Positions 44,376 to 52,915 of a stretch of DNA of 60,683 bases are shown here, in pieces. The stretch comes from Paraburkholderia sejongensis (GTDB taxonomy: Bacteria; Pseudomonadota; Gammaproteobacteria; Burkholderiales; Burkholderiaceae). The stretch is from the NCBI RefSeq assembly GCF_020880815.1, contig NZ_JAJITD010000028.1, forward strand, positions 1-60,683. The letters are read 5' to 3'. Positions within the stretch are counted from its first letter, which is position 1. Each line of letters starts with the position of its first letter. The notes beneath the pieces were generated by a model that was given only the letters and a program-made list of their open reading frames with translations, made no database searches and had not been told where the DNA came from. The position numbers and the translations under genes were made by a program.

Positions 44376-45556
44376 GCGGCGTTCGCTCCCAGTTGTTGCA
44401 GACCGGCTTCGAGCCGGTCGAGATCCGCGTGCGAGTGCGCGGCGGACAGCGAGATGCGCAGCCGCGAGGTGCCGGCCGGCACGGTCGGCGGCCGGATCGC
44501 GGGGACCCACAGCCCGGCGCGATCGAGCGACGCGGCCAGTTCTAGCGTCGCATCGTTCGCGCCGATGATCAGCGGCTGCACGGCGGTGTGCGAATCGACG
44601 GGCAACCACGGGGTTGCTTTCAGCAGCGCGCGGGTGCGTTCGATCAGCTCGCGCAGATGCGCGCGCCGCTGGTCGCCTTCCGCACCGCCGATGATCCGCA
44701 AACTCGCCGACACCCCATACGCGGCCGCCGGCACCGACGCGGTCGTGAAGATATACGGCCGCGCGCGTTGCACCAGCCATTCGATCACCGTCGCATGCGC
44801 GACGACGAACGCGCCGGACACGCCGGCTGCTTTGCCGAGCGTGCCGATCGAAATCAGATGCGGCGAGCGCAGCGCGGCTTCGGCGATCGCGCCGCGGCCT
44901 TGCGGGCCGAGCACGCCGAAGCCGTGCGCGTCGTCGACGATCAACCACGCGCCGTGGCGCTGCGCGAGTTCGAGCAGACGCGGCAGCGGCGCGACGTCGC
45001 CGTCCATGCTGAACACGGTGTCGGAGACGATCACCTTCACGTCCGCATCCGACGCTTCGAGCATCGCGCTCAACGCTTCCATATCGCAGTGCGGGTAGAT
45101 CTGCACGTCGGCGCGCGACAGCCGCGCGCCGTCGATCAACGACGCGTGATTCAGCGCGTCGGAAAACAGCGTGGTGCCGCGGCCCGCGAGCGCGGTCAGC
45201 GTCGCGAGATTGGCCATATAGCCGGTGCTGAAGTAGAGCGCGCGCGGTTCGGCGACGAAGCCGCCGGCGAATTCAGCGAGGTCGTCTTCGAGCTGCGCGT
45301 GCGCGCGCGAATGGCCGCCGAGCAGATGCGAGCCGCCGCTGCCCGCGCCGTAACGGCGCGCGCCTTCGGCGATCGCGTCGATCAGCTGCGGATGCGCGGC
45401 GAGACCGAGATAGTCGTTGCTCGCAAAGCCGATGATCTGGCGGCCGTCGACGGTCATGTGCGCGGCGCACGGCGTGTCGGCAATGCGGCGGCGACGTCGC
45501 AACCCGCGCGCGTCGAGTTCTTTGAGCCCCTCGGAGAGCGTGTCGAGTAGATGCAT
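44372..45556 (-). CDS. bioF: 8-amino-7-oxononanoate synthase
   Basis: A 394-aa PLP enzyme that condenses pimeloyl-ACP/CoA with alanine. Conserved features are NDYLGLAAHP, GSGGSHLLGGHS, the PLP Asp in VDDAHGFG (D208) and the PLP lysine K242 in TLGKAAGVSG. The start at 45556 shares one nucleotide with the bioA stop (TGATG). Part of bioAFDB. Confidence 0.96.
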   Translation of the reverse strand: MHLLDTLSEGLKELDARGLRRRRRIADTPCAAHMTVDGRQIIGFASNDYLGLAAHPQLIDAIAEGARRYGAGSGGSHLLGGHSRAHAQLEDDLAEFAGGFVAEPRALYFSTGYMANLATLTALAGRGTTLFSDALNHASLIDGARLSRADVQIYPHCDMEALSAMLEASDADVKVIVSDTVFSMDGDVAPLPRLLELAQRHGAWLIVDDAHGFGVLGPQGRGAIAEAALRSPHLISIGTLGKAAGVSGAFVVAHATVIEWLVQRARPYIFTTASVPAAAYGVSASLRIIGGAEGDQRRAHLRELIERTRALLKATPWLPVDSHTAVQPLIIGANDATLELAASLDRAGLWVPAIRPPTVPAGTSRLRISLSAAHSHADLDRLEAGLQQLGANAA

Positions 45557-46929
45557 CAGCAAAGCTCCGCGAGCGTGGCGTCGAAAGTTTCGCGCGTGCG
45601 GGCGGCGAGCAGCGCGAGTTCTTCGTCGTCGAGGATGTACGGCGGCATCAGATACACGGTGGTGCCGATCGGGCGCAGCAGCAGTTCGCGCTGCAACGCG
45701 TTTTCGAAGAAGCGCCGCGAAAACGTTTTGGCATGTTGAGGGTCGTCGAGCACCGCGTCGAACGCGAAGATCGTTCCGCATTGGCGCAGGTTGCGTACGT
45801 GCGGATGCTCGCGGAGCGGCGCGAGCGCGGCTTTCAGCGTCGCGACTTTGCGCGCGTTGGCGGCCAGCACGTCGTCGCTTGCGAACAGGTCGAGCGTGGC
45901 GAGCGCTGCGCGGCACGCGAGCGGGTTGCCGGTGTACGAGTGCGAGTGCAGGAAGCCGCGCGCGGTGTCGTCGTGATAGAAGGCCGCGTAGATTTCATCG
46001 CGCGACAGCACGATCGACAGCGGCAGATAACCGCCGCTGATCCCTTTCGACAGACACAGGAAGTCCGGCCAGACGCCGGCCTGTTCGCTCGCGAAAAAGG
46101 TGCCGGTGCGCCCGCAGCCGACCGCGATTTCGTCGGCAATCAGATGCACGCCGTAGCGGTCGCACAACGCGCGCAAACCCGCCACGTACGACGGATCGTG
46201 CATCGCCATGCCGGCCGCGCATTGCACCAGCGGCTCCACGATCAGCGCGGCGATCCTGTGCGCGCGCGCATCGAACAGCGTGCGCACGTTATCGAGCGCG
46301 CGGCGCGCGAGGTCGGCGGCGGATTCGCCGGCCTGCGCGAGCCGCGCATCGGGCGATGCAACCACGTGTGCATGACGGATCAGCGGATCGTATGCGTCCT
46401 TGAACAGCGCGACGTCGGTCACGCCGAGCGCGCCGATCGTCTCGCCGTGGTAACTGTTGGCAATGCAGACGAATTCCTGCTTGTCCGCATGGCCGCGATT
46501 GCGCCAGCTGTGAAAGCTCATCTTCAGCGCGATTTCGACCGCCGACGCGCCGTCCGACGCGAAAAACGCATGGCCGAGCGTGTCGCCGGTCAGCGCGCGC
46601 AGCCGCTCGGCGAGTTCGACCGCGGGCTCGTGCGTGCAGCCGGCGAGCATCGCGTGTTCGAGCGTGTCGAGCTGATCTTTCAGCGCCCCATTGATGCGCG
46701 GGTTCGCGTGGCCGAACAGATTGACCCACCACGAGCTGATCGCATCCAGATAGCGATGGCCGGCGCGATCGTAGAGCCACGCGCCCTGACCGCGCGCGAC
46801 GGGGATCAGCGGCAGACGTTCGTGATGCTTCATCTGCGTGCAGGGATGCCATACCGCTTTCAGACTGCGGGCGACCCAGTCGTCGGCGACGACGGGCGGT
46901 GCAACGGAAGGTGCTGCTGAGTTTTCCAA
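45556..46929 (-). CDS. bioA: Adenosylmethionine-8-amino-7-oxononanoate aminotransferase
   Basis: A 457-aa class III PLP aminotransferase that forms 7,8-diaminopelargonate with SAM as amino donor. The N-terminal WHPCTQMKHHE, the D266 (LIADEIAVG) and the PLP lysine K295 (LCLSKGISGG) are intact. I chose the TTG at 46929 as start: GGAG lies 8 nt upstream and nothing better is in frame nearby. It is the first gene of the biotin operon. No bioC or bioH is visible in this window. Confidence 0.95.
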   Translation of the reverse strand: MENSAAPSVAPPVVADDWVARSLKAVWHPCTQMKHHERLPLIPVARGQGAWLYDRAGHRYLDAISSWWVNLFGHANPRINGALKDQLDTLEHAMLAGCTHEPAVELAERLRALTGDTLGHAFFASDGASAVEIALKMSFHSWRNRGHADKQEFVCIANSYHGETIGALGVTDVALFKDAYDPLIRHAHVVASPDARLAQAGESAADLARRALDNVRTLFDARAHRIAALIVEPLVQCAAGMAMHDPSYVAGLRALCDRYGVHLIADEIAVGCGRTGTFFASEQAGVWPDFLCLSKGISGGYLPLSIVLSRDEIYAAFYHDDTARGFLHSHSYTGNPLACRAALATLDLFASDDVLAANARKVATLKAALAPLREHPHVRNLRQCGTIFAFDAVLDDPQHAKTFSRRFFENALQRELLLRPIGTTVYLMPPYILDDEELALLAARTRETFDATLAELC

Positions 46930-47368
46930 AGGGGGTACTCCAGGATGCTTTTCTACCGCTGGCTCGCGAGGCGACTTTTGGGCCCCTGTTTGAAGGGGCT
47001 TTCGCGGCGCCGCGCAATTTTTCGGCCGGCGACGCGCGAGCCTCGACGAGCGCGCGGGGTCGAGATTAGCGGTTTCTCGGGCCGCGCGCACCTGGTCCGC
47101 AACGCCCGTTTTTCGTTGTCGCGCCGGGGTTTGGCGCTGTTCGATGCAGCTCGAATGACATCGCTAGCGAAGCTCGCAAATCGCCGCAGATGACGACGTC
47201 AAAGTAATGGGCGATTACTGGCGAGAATTTGGGGCGACGGGGCTTTTGGGGGACCGCGTAAGGTGAAAAGCGTGGGCGTGGCAGTGCTGCGCCGATGGCT
47301 GCGATCCAAAAGAAAAAGGCCTGCTGGTTCAGCAGGCCTTCGTCTCTTCGAGCGGAACTACTCGCGTG
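46930..47368. promoter_or_regulatory. Intergenic region upstream of bioA
   Basis: 439 bp holding the bioA promoter region and, at its right end, the terminator of the next gene. The inverted repeat GTAAT-N5-ATTAC at 47204-47218 is the only operator-like site seen. No canonical BirA box (TTGTAAAC / GTTTACAA) was found. No gene is supported. Confidence 0.4.
47312..47345 (-). terminator. Terminator of the secreted hydrolase gene
   Basis: Perfect stem AAGGCCTGCTG / CAGCAGGCCTT (47317-47340), followed on the minus strand by TTTCTTTT. It lies 29 bp past the hydrolase stop. Confidence 0.88.
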
Positions 47369-48673
47369 TCATTCGCGGCTCGCCAGCGCGCGGCGCTCGT
47401 CGCCATTCGCGTTACCCGCGTCGGCCGTGCGCGAATCCTGGTGGCCCCACACCACCGAGTTATCGACCGCGTACAGCTTGCACGGATCGGCGCTCTGCTT
47501 CTGGCAATTGTTGATCGCGACCGACATCGGATTGTCGCCGCCCTCGGCCCACGACCATGCGCCCGAATCCGACACCGCGAACGCGCGGCTCGGGTACTGA
47601 TGCAGGAAGTTGCGATAGCCGTTGCGGCCCGCTTCGTCGAGGTACGGCACCGCATCGATCGCGTCGAGCGCGGCGAAGCCGGTCGCCTTCGGCGCGGCCG
47701 GATCGGCGACCTGATACTGCACCGCGGTCGGCATGCCGGCGCGCGCGAGGAACGCTTCGACCGACGGCCACCACACGTGCACGCCGTCGCGATCGCCGAC
47801 GAGCCGATGCGCGTCGTTCTTGTAGTTGCCGAAATCGACCATCTTCACGTTCGCGCCGTGCGCGCGGTACGCGGCGTACATGCCGGCGACGAGCGGGGCG
47901 TTCCACACCGAATCGTTATTGCCGTACAGCCACAGCGACGGAACTTTGGTGTGCTCGCCATAGCTGCCGAACGCGCGGGTCAGATTGCCCTGCCAGTCGG
48001 TGCACGCGTCCTGACGCAGGCCGCCCGAGAAATTGATCAGCGCGCGCACGCCGGGCATCGCTTCGGTGCCGTACGCGATCGTCGCGAGACCGCCGTGCGA
48101 GGTGCCGGCCACCGCGATGTGAGTGGCGTCGACATACGGTTGCTTCGACATGTAGTCGATCGTCGCGGCGACGTCGCCGGCCTGGCTCAGGCCATTGGCT
48201 TCGACATCGCAGCCGTCCTGCTGGTACACGCCGCCCGACTCGCCGAAGCCCTGGCGGTTCGGCGCGACCACCACGTAGCCGCGGCGCACGAATTCGCGCG
48301 CGAACGGCAGCGGGTCGCTGCGTTCCTGGGTGCGCGGGTCGCCCTGGATCTTGCCGTGGTTGAACACGATCATCGGGAACGGGCCGCGGCCGTCCGGTTT
48401 GTAGATCGTCGTTTCGAGCGTGATCGAGCCGTCGGCGTCGACCGGCACGCGAATGATCTGTTCGTTCAGGTGGGCGACGGGCAGATAGGCGTCGTCGAGC
48501 GCGAGGCGCGGCACGCGGGCGCTCGACAGCGGTCCCTGGGTGTCGGACAGCGGCGTCGCATCGACGGCGGCAGCGGGCGTCGCGCGCAGCGGATCGGCGT
48601 GCGCGATCGCGACAGCACAAGTGGCCGCGGCGCAGATCGCCGCACACTGCTTCAGTACCTTGCTCAACACCAT
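47369..48673 (-). CDS. Secreted alpha/beta hydrolase
   Basis: A 434-aa exported serine hydrolase related to dienelactone hydrolases and secreted dipeptidyl-peptidase-like families. The signal peptide is residues 1-27, ending AIAHA. The nucleophile motif is GTSHGG, with an acidic residue and a C-terminal His expected. The MIVFNHGKIQG and NRQGFGESGG stretches give the oxyanion region. The start at 48673 (MVLSKVLKQ) gives a proper signal peptide; an upstream in-frame start at 48748 would spoil it. The substrate is unknown. Monocistronic. Confidence 0.85.
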   Translation of the reverse strand: MVLSKVLKQCAAICAAATCAVAIAHADPLRATPAAAVDATPLSDTQGPLSSARVPRLALDDAYLPVAHLNEQIIRVPVDADGSITLETTIYKPDGRGPFPMIVFNHGKIQGDPRTQERSDPLPFAREFVRRGYVVVAPNRQGFGESGGVYQQDGCDVEANGLSQAGDVAATIDYMSKQPYVDATHIAVAGTSHGGLATIAYGTEAMPGVRALINFSGGLRQDACTDWQGNLTRAFGSYGEHTKVPSLWLYGNNDSVWNAPLVAGMYAAYRAHGANVKMVDFGNYKNDAHRLVGDRDGVHVWWPSVEAFLARAGMPTAVQYQVADPAAPKATGFAALDAIDAVPYLDEAGRNGYRNFLHQYPSRAFAVSDSGAWSWAEGGDNPMSVAINNCQKQSADPCKLYAVDNSVVWGHQDSRTADAGNANGDERRALASRE

Positions 48674-49285
48674 TGACGCACCTGCCTGAAAGACCTGTCC
48701 CGAACTCCGTGCCCTCTGGTTGCCGAATCGCACTGCTTTTTTCGACAAACAGATTCACTCGCGTGCGTTGTGCGCAAAGCGCACGCACGCCAGTCGAGAT
48801 CGCACGGGATGAACCCAACGGCCGACGCGACCCCACGCGCCGATGATGAGCGTCACTGGATGCACGTCGAACCGCCGCGGCTCGCGAGTACGTGGCGGCC
48901 GGCACGGTTTCCTGCACATCTTGCGGAGCGGGTGTGACTCGCTCTCGCAACGTGACGTCATGAAACTACGGACTCATCCTGGCACGACAATTTTGTTTTG
49001 TGCAATCAAGGAGAACCCGGGCCGAAAAAATTTCTGCCTTGCTGGCTGACGCTTCGAAGGCATGGCCGGCGAGGCTTGGGGCGCGGTGGCGGGAGGTGAT
49101 GGGGAAAGGTCGTGTAAGCGCTGTGGCGCGGGGCCAACAGGGGAATGTTCAATGCAGCGCTTAAAGAAAAGGCCTTCGATGAAGGCCTGATGTAAAGCTC
49201 TGCTAACTACGCCGAGGGATCGTGAAAGACAGCGGAAAGATTCGGCGTTCAATGCAGTGAGCGCTTAATGAAACAGAATGATTGC
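48674..49285. other. Intergenic region with a terminator and a 100-bp-spaced repeat
   Basis: 612 bp. The left part is the promoter region of the secreted hydrolase. The right part is the 3' untranslated region of ychJ. GTTCAATGCAG followed by CGCTTAA occurs at 49147-49164 and again, with a 4-nt TGAG insert, at 49247-49268, exactly 100 bp apart on either side of a terminator. No gene is supported. Confidence 0.45.
49162..49188 (-). terminator. Terminator downstream of ychJ
   Basis: Stem GGCCTTC (49171-49177) / GAAGGCC (49181-49187), followed on the minus strand by TTTTCTTT. It lies about 100 bp past the ychJ stop and probably ends the merR-aceK-thiolase-SDR-acyl-CoA dehydrogenase-ychJ transcript. 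Confidence 0.75.
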
Positions 49286-49741
49286 CTAGTCATTAACGTC
49301 GCCATCAACATAACGCCAGCGTCCATCGTCACCGCGCACGAAGCGGCTCAATTCGTGCAGCCGATGCGCGCGTCCCGCCACTTTGTAGCGGGCGATGAAT
49401 TCGACCGTCGCGTGCCCGGCGTCGCTTTGCGCGAACGATTTGATCTGCAGTCCGAGCCAACGCGGCGCATCGGGCGCGGCCGGATCCGCGTCGAGATCGG
49501 CGGGGCAGGTGCGCGGATCCCAGGTCGCGCGCAGGTAGTCGGTTGCGCCCAGGACATACGCGCTGTAGCGCGAGCGCATCAGTTCGAGCGCGCGCGGCGC
49601 GGCTTCGCCGCCGTCGATATAACGGCCGCAGCACTCGGCGAAGCGCGGGGCCCTGGCGGCCGCGCCGCTGCGGGTTTCGGGTGTCGTGCCGCCGCACGGA
49701 CAGTCGACAGGTCGTTGCTTGGACAACAATGGCTTATTCAT
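49286..49741 (-). CDS. ychJ: YchJ family protein with SEC-C-like motif
   Basis: A 151-aa protein of the UPF0225/YchJ family. An N-terminal CPCGG and a CCGRYIDGG segment give the Cys-rich metal-binding motif, followed by an NTF2-like domain with MRSRYSAYVLGATDYLRATW. The function is not established. The start at 49741 is 5 bp after the acyl-CoA dehydrogenase stop, so the two are cotranscribed. Confidence 0.9.
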   Translation of the reverse strand: MNKPLLSKQRPVDCPCGGTTPETRSGAAARAPRFAECCGRYIDGGEAAPRALELMRSRYSAYVLGATDYLRATWDPRTCPADLDADPAAPDAPRWLGLQIKSFAQSDAGHATVEFIARYKVAGRAHRLHELSRFVRGDDGRWRYVDGDVND

Positions 49742-49746
49742 CAAGT

Positions 49747-50880
49747 TCAGTGGTTGAGCGCGCGGGCGATCAGAATCTTCTGGATATCGCTGGTGCCTTC
49801 GTAGATCTGGCACACGCGCACGTCGCGGTAAATCCGCTCGACCGGGAAGTCGCTCAGATAGCCGTAGCCGCCGTGAATCTGCAGCGCGGCCGAACAGATG
49901 CGCTCGGCCGCTTCGGATGCGAACAGCTTGGCCATCGCCGCTTCGGTCAGGCACGGCTGGCCGGCGTCTTTCAGCGACGCCGCATGCCAGATCAGCTGGC
50001 GCGCGGCTTCGAGTTGCGTCGCCATCTCGGCAAGGCGGAACTGTACCGCCTGATGCGAGAACAGCGGCGCGCCGAAGCTCTCGCGCTCCTTCGCGTAGCT
50101 CAGCGCGGCCTCGAACGCGGCGCGCGCCATGCCGACGCTCTGCGCGGCGATGCCGATGCGCCCGCCTTCGAGACCCGACAGCGCGATCCGGTAGCCTTCG
50201 CCCTCCGCGCCGATCAGGTTCGCGGCCGGCACGCGGCACTCGTCGAACACGATCTGCGCGGTGTCCGACGAATGCTGGCCGAGCTTTTCTTCGACGCGGG
50301 CGACCACGTAGCCGGGCGTCGCGGTCGGCACGATGAACGCGCTGATGCCGCGCTTGCCGGCCGTTTTATCGGTGACGGCCATCACGATCGCGACGTCGCC
50401 GTTCTTGCCGCTGGTGATGAACTGCTTGACGCCGTTCAGCACGTACGCGTCGCCGTCGCGGGTGGCGGTGGTGCGCAGCGCCGACGCGTCCGAGCCCGCT
50501 TGCGGTTCGGTCAGGCAGAACGCGCCGAGCATCTCGCCGCGCGCGAGCGGGGTGAGCCAGTCGCGTTTTTGCGCGTCGTTGCCGTAGCTGAGCAGGATGC
50601 TGCACACCGGGCAGTTGTTGACCGAGATCGCGGTCGAGGTGCCGCCGTCGCCGGCGGCGATTTCCTCGAGGATCAGCGCGAGCGCGAGCGCGTCCATGCC
50701 GGCGCCGCCATACGCTTCGGGCACCAGCACGCCGTATGCGCCGAGTTCGGCGAGCTGCTTGTGCACGTCGCGCGGGAAGGTGCGGTCGCGATCCCATTGC
50801 GCCGCGTACGGCGCGATCGCGTCGCGAACGAAGGTGCGCAGCGCGTCGCGCACCATCAGGTGGTCCTGGTCAAGCACCAT
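49747..50880 (-). CDS. Acyl-CoA dehydrogenase
   Basis: A 377-aa FAD enzyme of the acyl-CoA dehydrogenase superfamily. CLTEPQAGSDA and the FAD-contacting FITSGKNGDV motifs are present. The catalytic Glu sits in QIYEGTSDIQK near the C-terminus, the position used in short-chain dehydrogenases. A short- or branched-chain substrate is likely, but the chain length cannot be read. It sits between an SDR gene and ychJ in the aceK operon. Confidence 0.94.
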   Translation of the reverse strand: MVLDQDHLMVRDALRTFVRDAIAPYAAQWDRDRTFPRDVHKQLAELGAYGVLVPEAYGGAGMDALALALILEEIAAGDGGTSTAISVNNCPVCSILLSYGNDAQKRDWLTPLARGEMLGAFCLTEPQAGSDASALRTTATRDGDAYVLNGVKQFITSGKNGDVAIVMAVTDKTAGKRGISAFIVPTATPGYVVARVEEKLGQHSSDTAQIVFDECRVPAANLIGAEGEGYRIALSGLEGGRIGIAAQSVGMARAAFEAALSYAKERESFGAPLFSHQAVQFRLAEMATQLEAARQLIWHAASLKDAGQPCLTEAAMAKLFASEAAERICSAALQIHGGYGYLSDFPVERIYRDVRVCQIYEGTSDIQKILIARALNH

Positions 50881-50901
50881 GTGGGTGTCTCCTCGCGTTG
50901 C

Positions 50902-51579
50902 TCACCAATCGAGTTGCGTGCCGTCGTACTGGAAGAACTTGCCGTTGAACGCTTCGCGCGACGCCGCCGCCTGCGCCAGTACTTCGCGCATGCCGGTGAC
51001 GCTGCGCGACGGGTCGAGCGCGGCCTGCGAGCCGCCCATATCGGTGCGGACCCAGCCCGGATGCAGCGATACGCAGGTCGCGCGCCGCGCTTCGAGCGAC
51101 GTGAGTTTCAGCACGTTGTTCAGCGCCGCCTTGCTCGCGCGATACAGCCAGCCGGTCGTGCCGGTCGCATCGGTGGTGCTGCCCATATGGCTCGAAATCA
51201 CCGCGAGCACGCCACCCGCTTCCTCGACCAGCGGCAGCAGCACCGGCAGCAACTGCATCGGGCCGCGCACGTTGGTGTGCATCACGTGGTCGAAGTCTTC
51301 GGCGGTGATCGTTTCTATCCCTTCGGTGCGCGGGCCGTACACGCCCGACACGACGATCGCCGCATCGAGCCGTTCGCCGTCGAGCTTCCAGCCGAGCGCG
51401 GCGATTTCGTCGGGGGCGGTCACGTCGAGCGCGAAAGTGTGCGCGCCGAGTTCGGCGAGCGCATCGAGCGCGGCGCCGTCGCGCGCGGTGGCTAGCACGC
51501 GCCAGCCGCTCTTCTGGTACTGGCGGACGAATTCCTGGCCGATGCCTCGCGATGCACCGACGATCAATACTGTTTTCAT
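50902..51579 (-). CDS. Short-chain dehydrogenase/reductase
   Basis: A 225-aa classical SDR. The NAD(P) motif is GASRGIGQ, and the catalytic triad is Ser in VISSHMG plus YRASK. The start at 51579 (MKTVLIVGAS) has GAGGA upstream. The substrate is unknown. It lies in the operon with thiolase and acyl-CoA dehydrogenase, so a 3-hydroxyacyl-type substrate is plausible but unproven. Confidence 0.92.
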   Translation of the reverse strand: MKTVLIVGASRGIGQEFVRQYQKSGWRVLATARDGAALDALAELGAHTFALDVTAPDEIAALGWKLDGERLDAAIVVSGVYGPRTEGIETITAEDFDHVMHTNVRGPMQLLPVLLPLVEEAGGVLAVISSHMGSTTDATGTTGWLYRASKAALNNVLKLTSLEARRATCVSLHPGWVRTDMGGSQAALDPSRSVTGMREVLAQAAASREAFNGKFFQYDGTQLDW

Positions 51580-51646
51580 CGTATTCCTCAAGGTTTTGCC
51601 GAGTCTCTTGCCGAATCTTTTGCCGAGCCGCGGCGGATGCCGCGCG

Positions 51647-52855
51647 TCAGACCAGTTCGATACCCATCGCGGTCGCTTCGCCGCCGCCGATGCACAAGGT
51701 TGCGACGCCGCGCTTGCCGCCGCGTTTTTTCAAAGCGCCGATCAGCGTGACCAGAATGCGCGCGCCCGAAGCGCCGATCGGATGGCCGAGCGCACAGGCG
51801 CCGCCGTTCACGTTGACCTTGTCGTGCGGCAGGTCGTGTTCCCGCATCGCCGCCATCGTGACGACCGCGAACGCTTCGTTGATCTCGTACAGATCGACGT
51901 CGGCCGCGCGCCAGCCGTTCTTCTCGAACAGCTTGCGGATCGCGCCGACCGGCGCGGTGGTGAATTTCGACGGCTCCTGCGCGAAGGTCGAATGACCGAC
52001 CACGCGTGCGAGCGGCGTGACGCCAAGACGCTTGGCGGTCGATTCGCGCATCATCACCAGTGCGGCCGCGCCGTCCGAAATCGACGACGAGTTCGCCGCG
52101 GTCACGGTGCCGGTCTTGCTGAACGCGGGCTTCAAGGTGGGGATTTTGTCGAGGTTGGCCTTGAACGGCTGCTCGTCGTGCGTGATCGTGATCTCGCCTT
52201 TGCGGTCCGCCACTTTCACCGGCGCGATTTCCCAGTCGAACGAGCCGTCCTCGTTTGCGCGCTTCGCGCGGTTCAGCGACTCGACCGCGAACGCGTCCTG
52301 CGCTTCGCGAGTGAATTCGAACGACGCCGCGCATTCCTCCGCGAACGTGCCCATCAGGCGACCTTTGTCGTACGCGTCTTCGAGGCCGTCGTAGAACATG
52401 TGGTCGAGCACCTGGCCGTGGCCCATGCGCATCCCGCCGCGTCCCTTCGGCAACAGATACGGCGCATTGGTCATGCTTTCCATCCCGCCGGCGACGATCA
52501 CGTCGAGCGAGCCGGCGGCGAGCATGTCGTGCGCGAACATCGCCGCGCGCATCCCCGAGCCGCACATCTTGTTGACCGTCGTGCAGCCGGCCGCGAGCGG
52601 CAGCCCCGCGCCGAGCGAGGCCTGACGCGCGGGCGCCTGGCCGAGACCGGCGGGCAGCACGCAGCCCATCACTACTTCGTCGATCTGTTCCGGTTTGAGC
52701 CCGGCGCGCCGCACCGCGGCTTCGATCGCGACCGCGCCGAGCTGCGGCGCGGTCAGGGTCGCGAAGTCGCCCTGAAAGCCCGCCATCGGCGTGCGCGCGG
52801 CGCCGACGATGACGATCGGGTCCGACGGGTTTGCAGCGAGATTTGCATCACTCAT
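51647..52855 (-). CDS. Acetyl-CoA C-acyltransferase (thiolase)
   Basis: A 402-aa thiolase II-type enzyme that cleaves 3-ketoacyl-CoA or forms acetoacetyl-CoA. The nucleophile is C98 in NKMCGSGMRA. The GGACALGHPIGASG loop carries the catalytic His, and the C-terminal CIGGGEATAM holds the second Cys. GGAG lies 4-7 nt upstream of two consecutive ATGs (52858 and 52855). Its stop lies 67 bp before the SDR gene. Confidence 0.94.
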   Translation of the reverse strand: MSDANLAANPSDPIVIVGAARTPMAGFQGDFATLTAPQLGAVAIEAAVRRAGLKPEQIDEVVMGCVLPAGLGQAPARQASLGAGLPLAAGCTTVNKMCGSGMRAAMFAHDMLAAGSLDVIVAGGMESMTNAPYLLPKGRGGMRMGHGQVLDHMFYDGLEDAYDKGRLMGTFAEECAASFEFTREAQDAFAVESLNRAKRANEDGSFDWEIAPVKVADRKGEITITHDEQPFKANLDKIPTLKPAFSKTGTVTAANSSSISDGAAALVMMRESTAKRLGVTPLARVVGHSTFAQEPSKFTTAPVGAIRKLFEKNGWRAADVDLYEINEAFAVVTMAAMREHDLPHDKVNVNGGACALGHPIGASGARILVTLIGALKKRGGKRGVATLCIGGGEATAMGIELV

Positions 52856-52915
52856 CATCAAGCTCCTTGAGTGCCCGGCCGCCGACGCGACCGGACCGTT
52901 ACCTGAGAGTCGGGC

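Noticed and set aside
46930..47368. BirA operator in front of bioA
   Set aside because: No match to the TTGTAAAC/GTTTACAA type box was found; only an unrelated GTAAT/ATTAC repeat is present.
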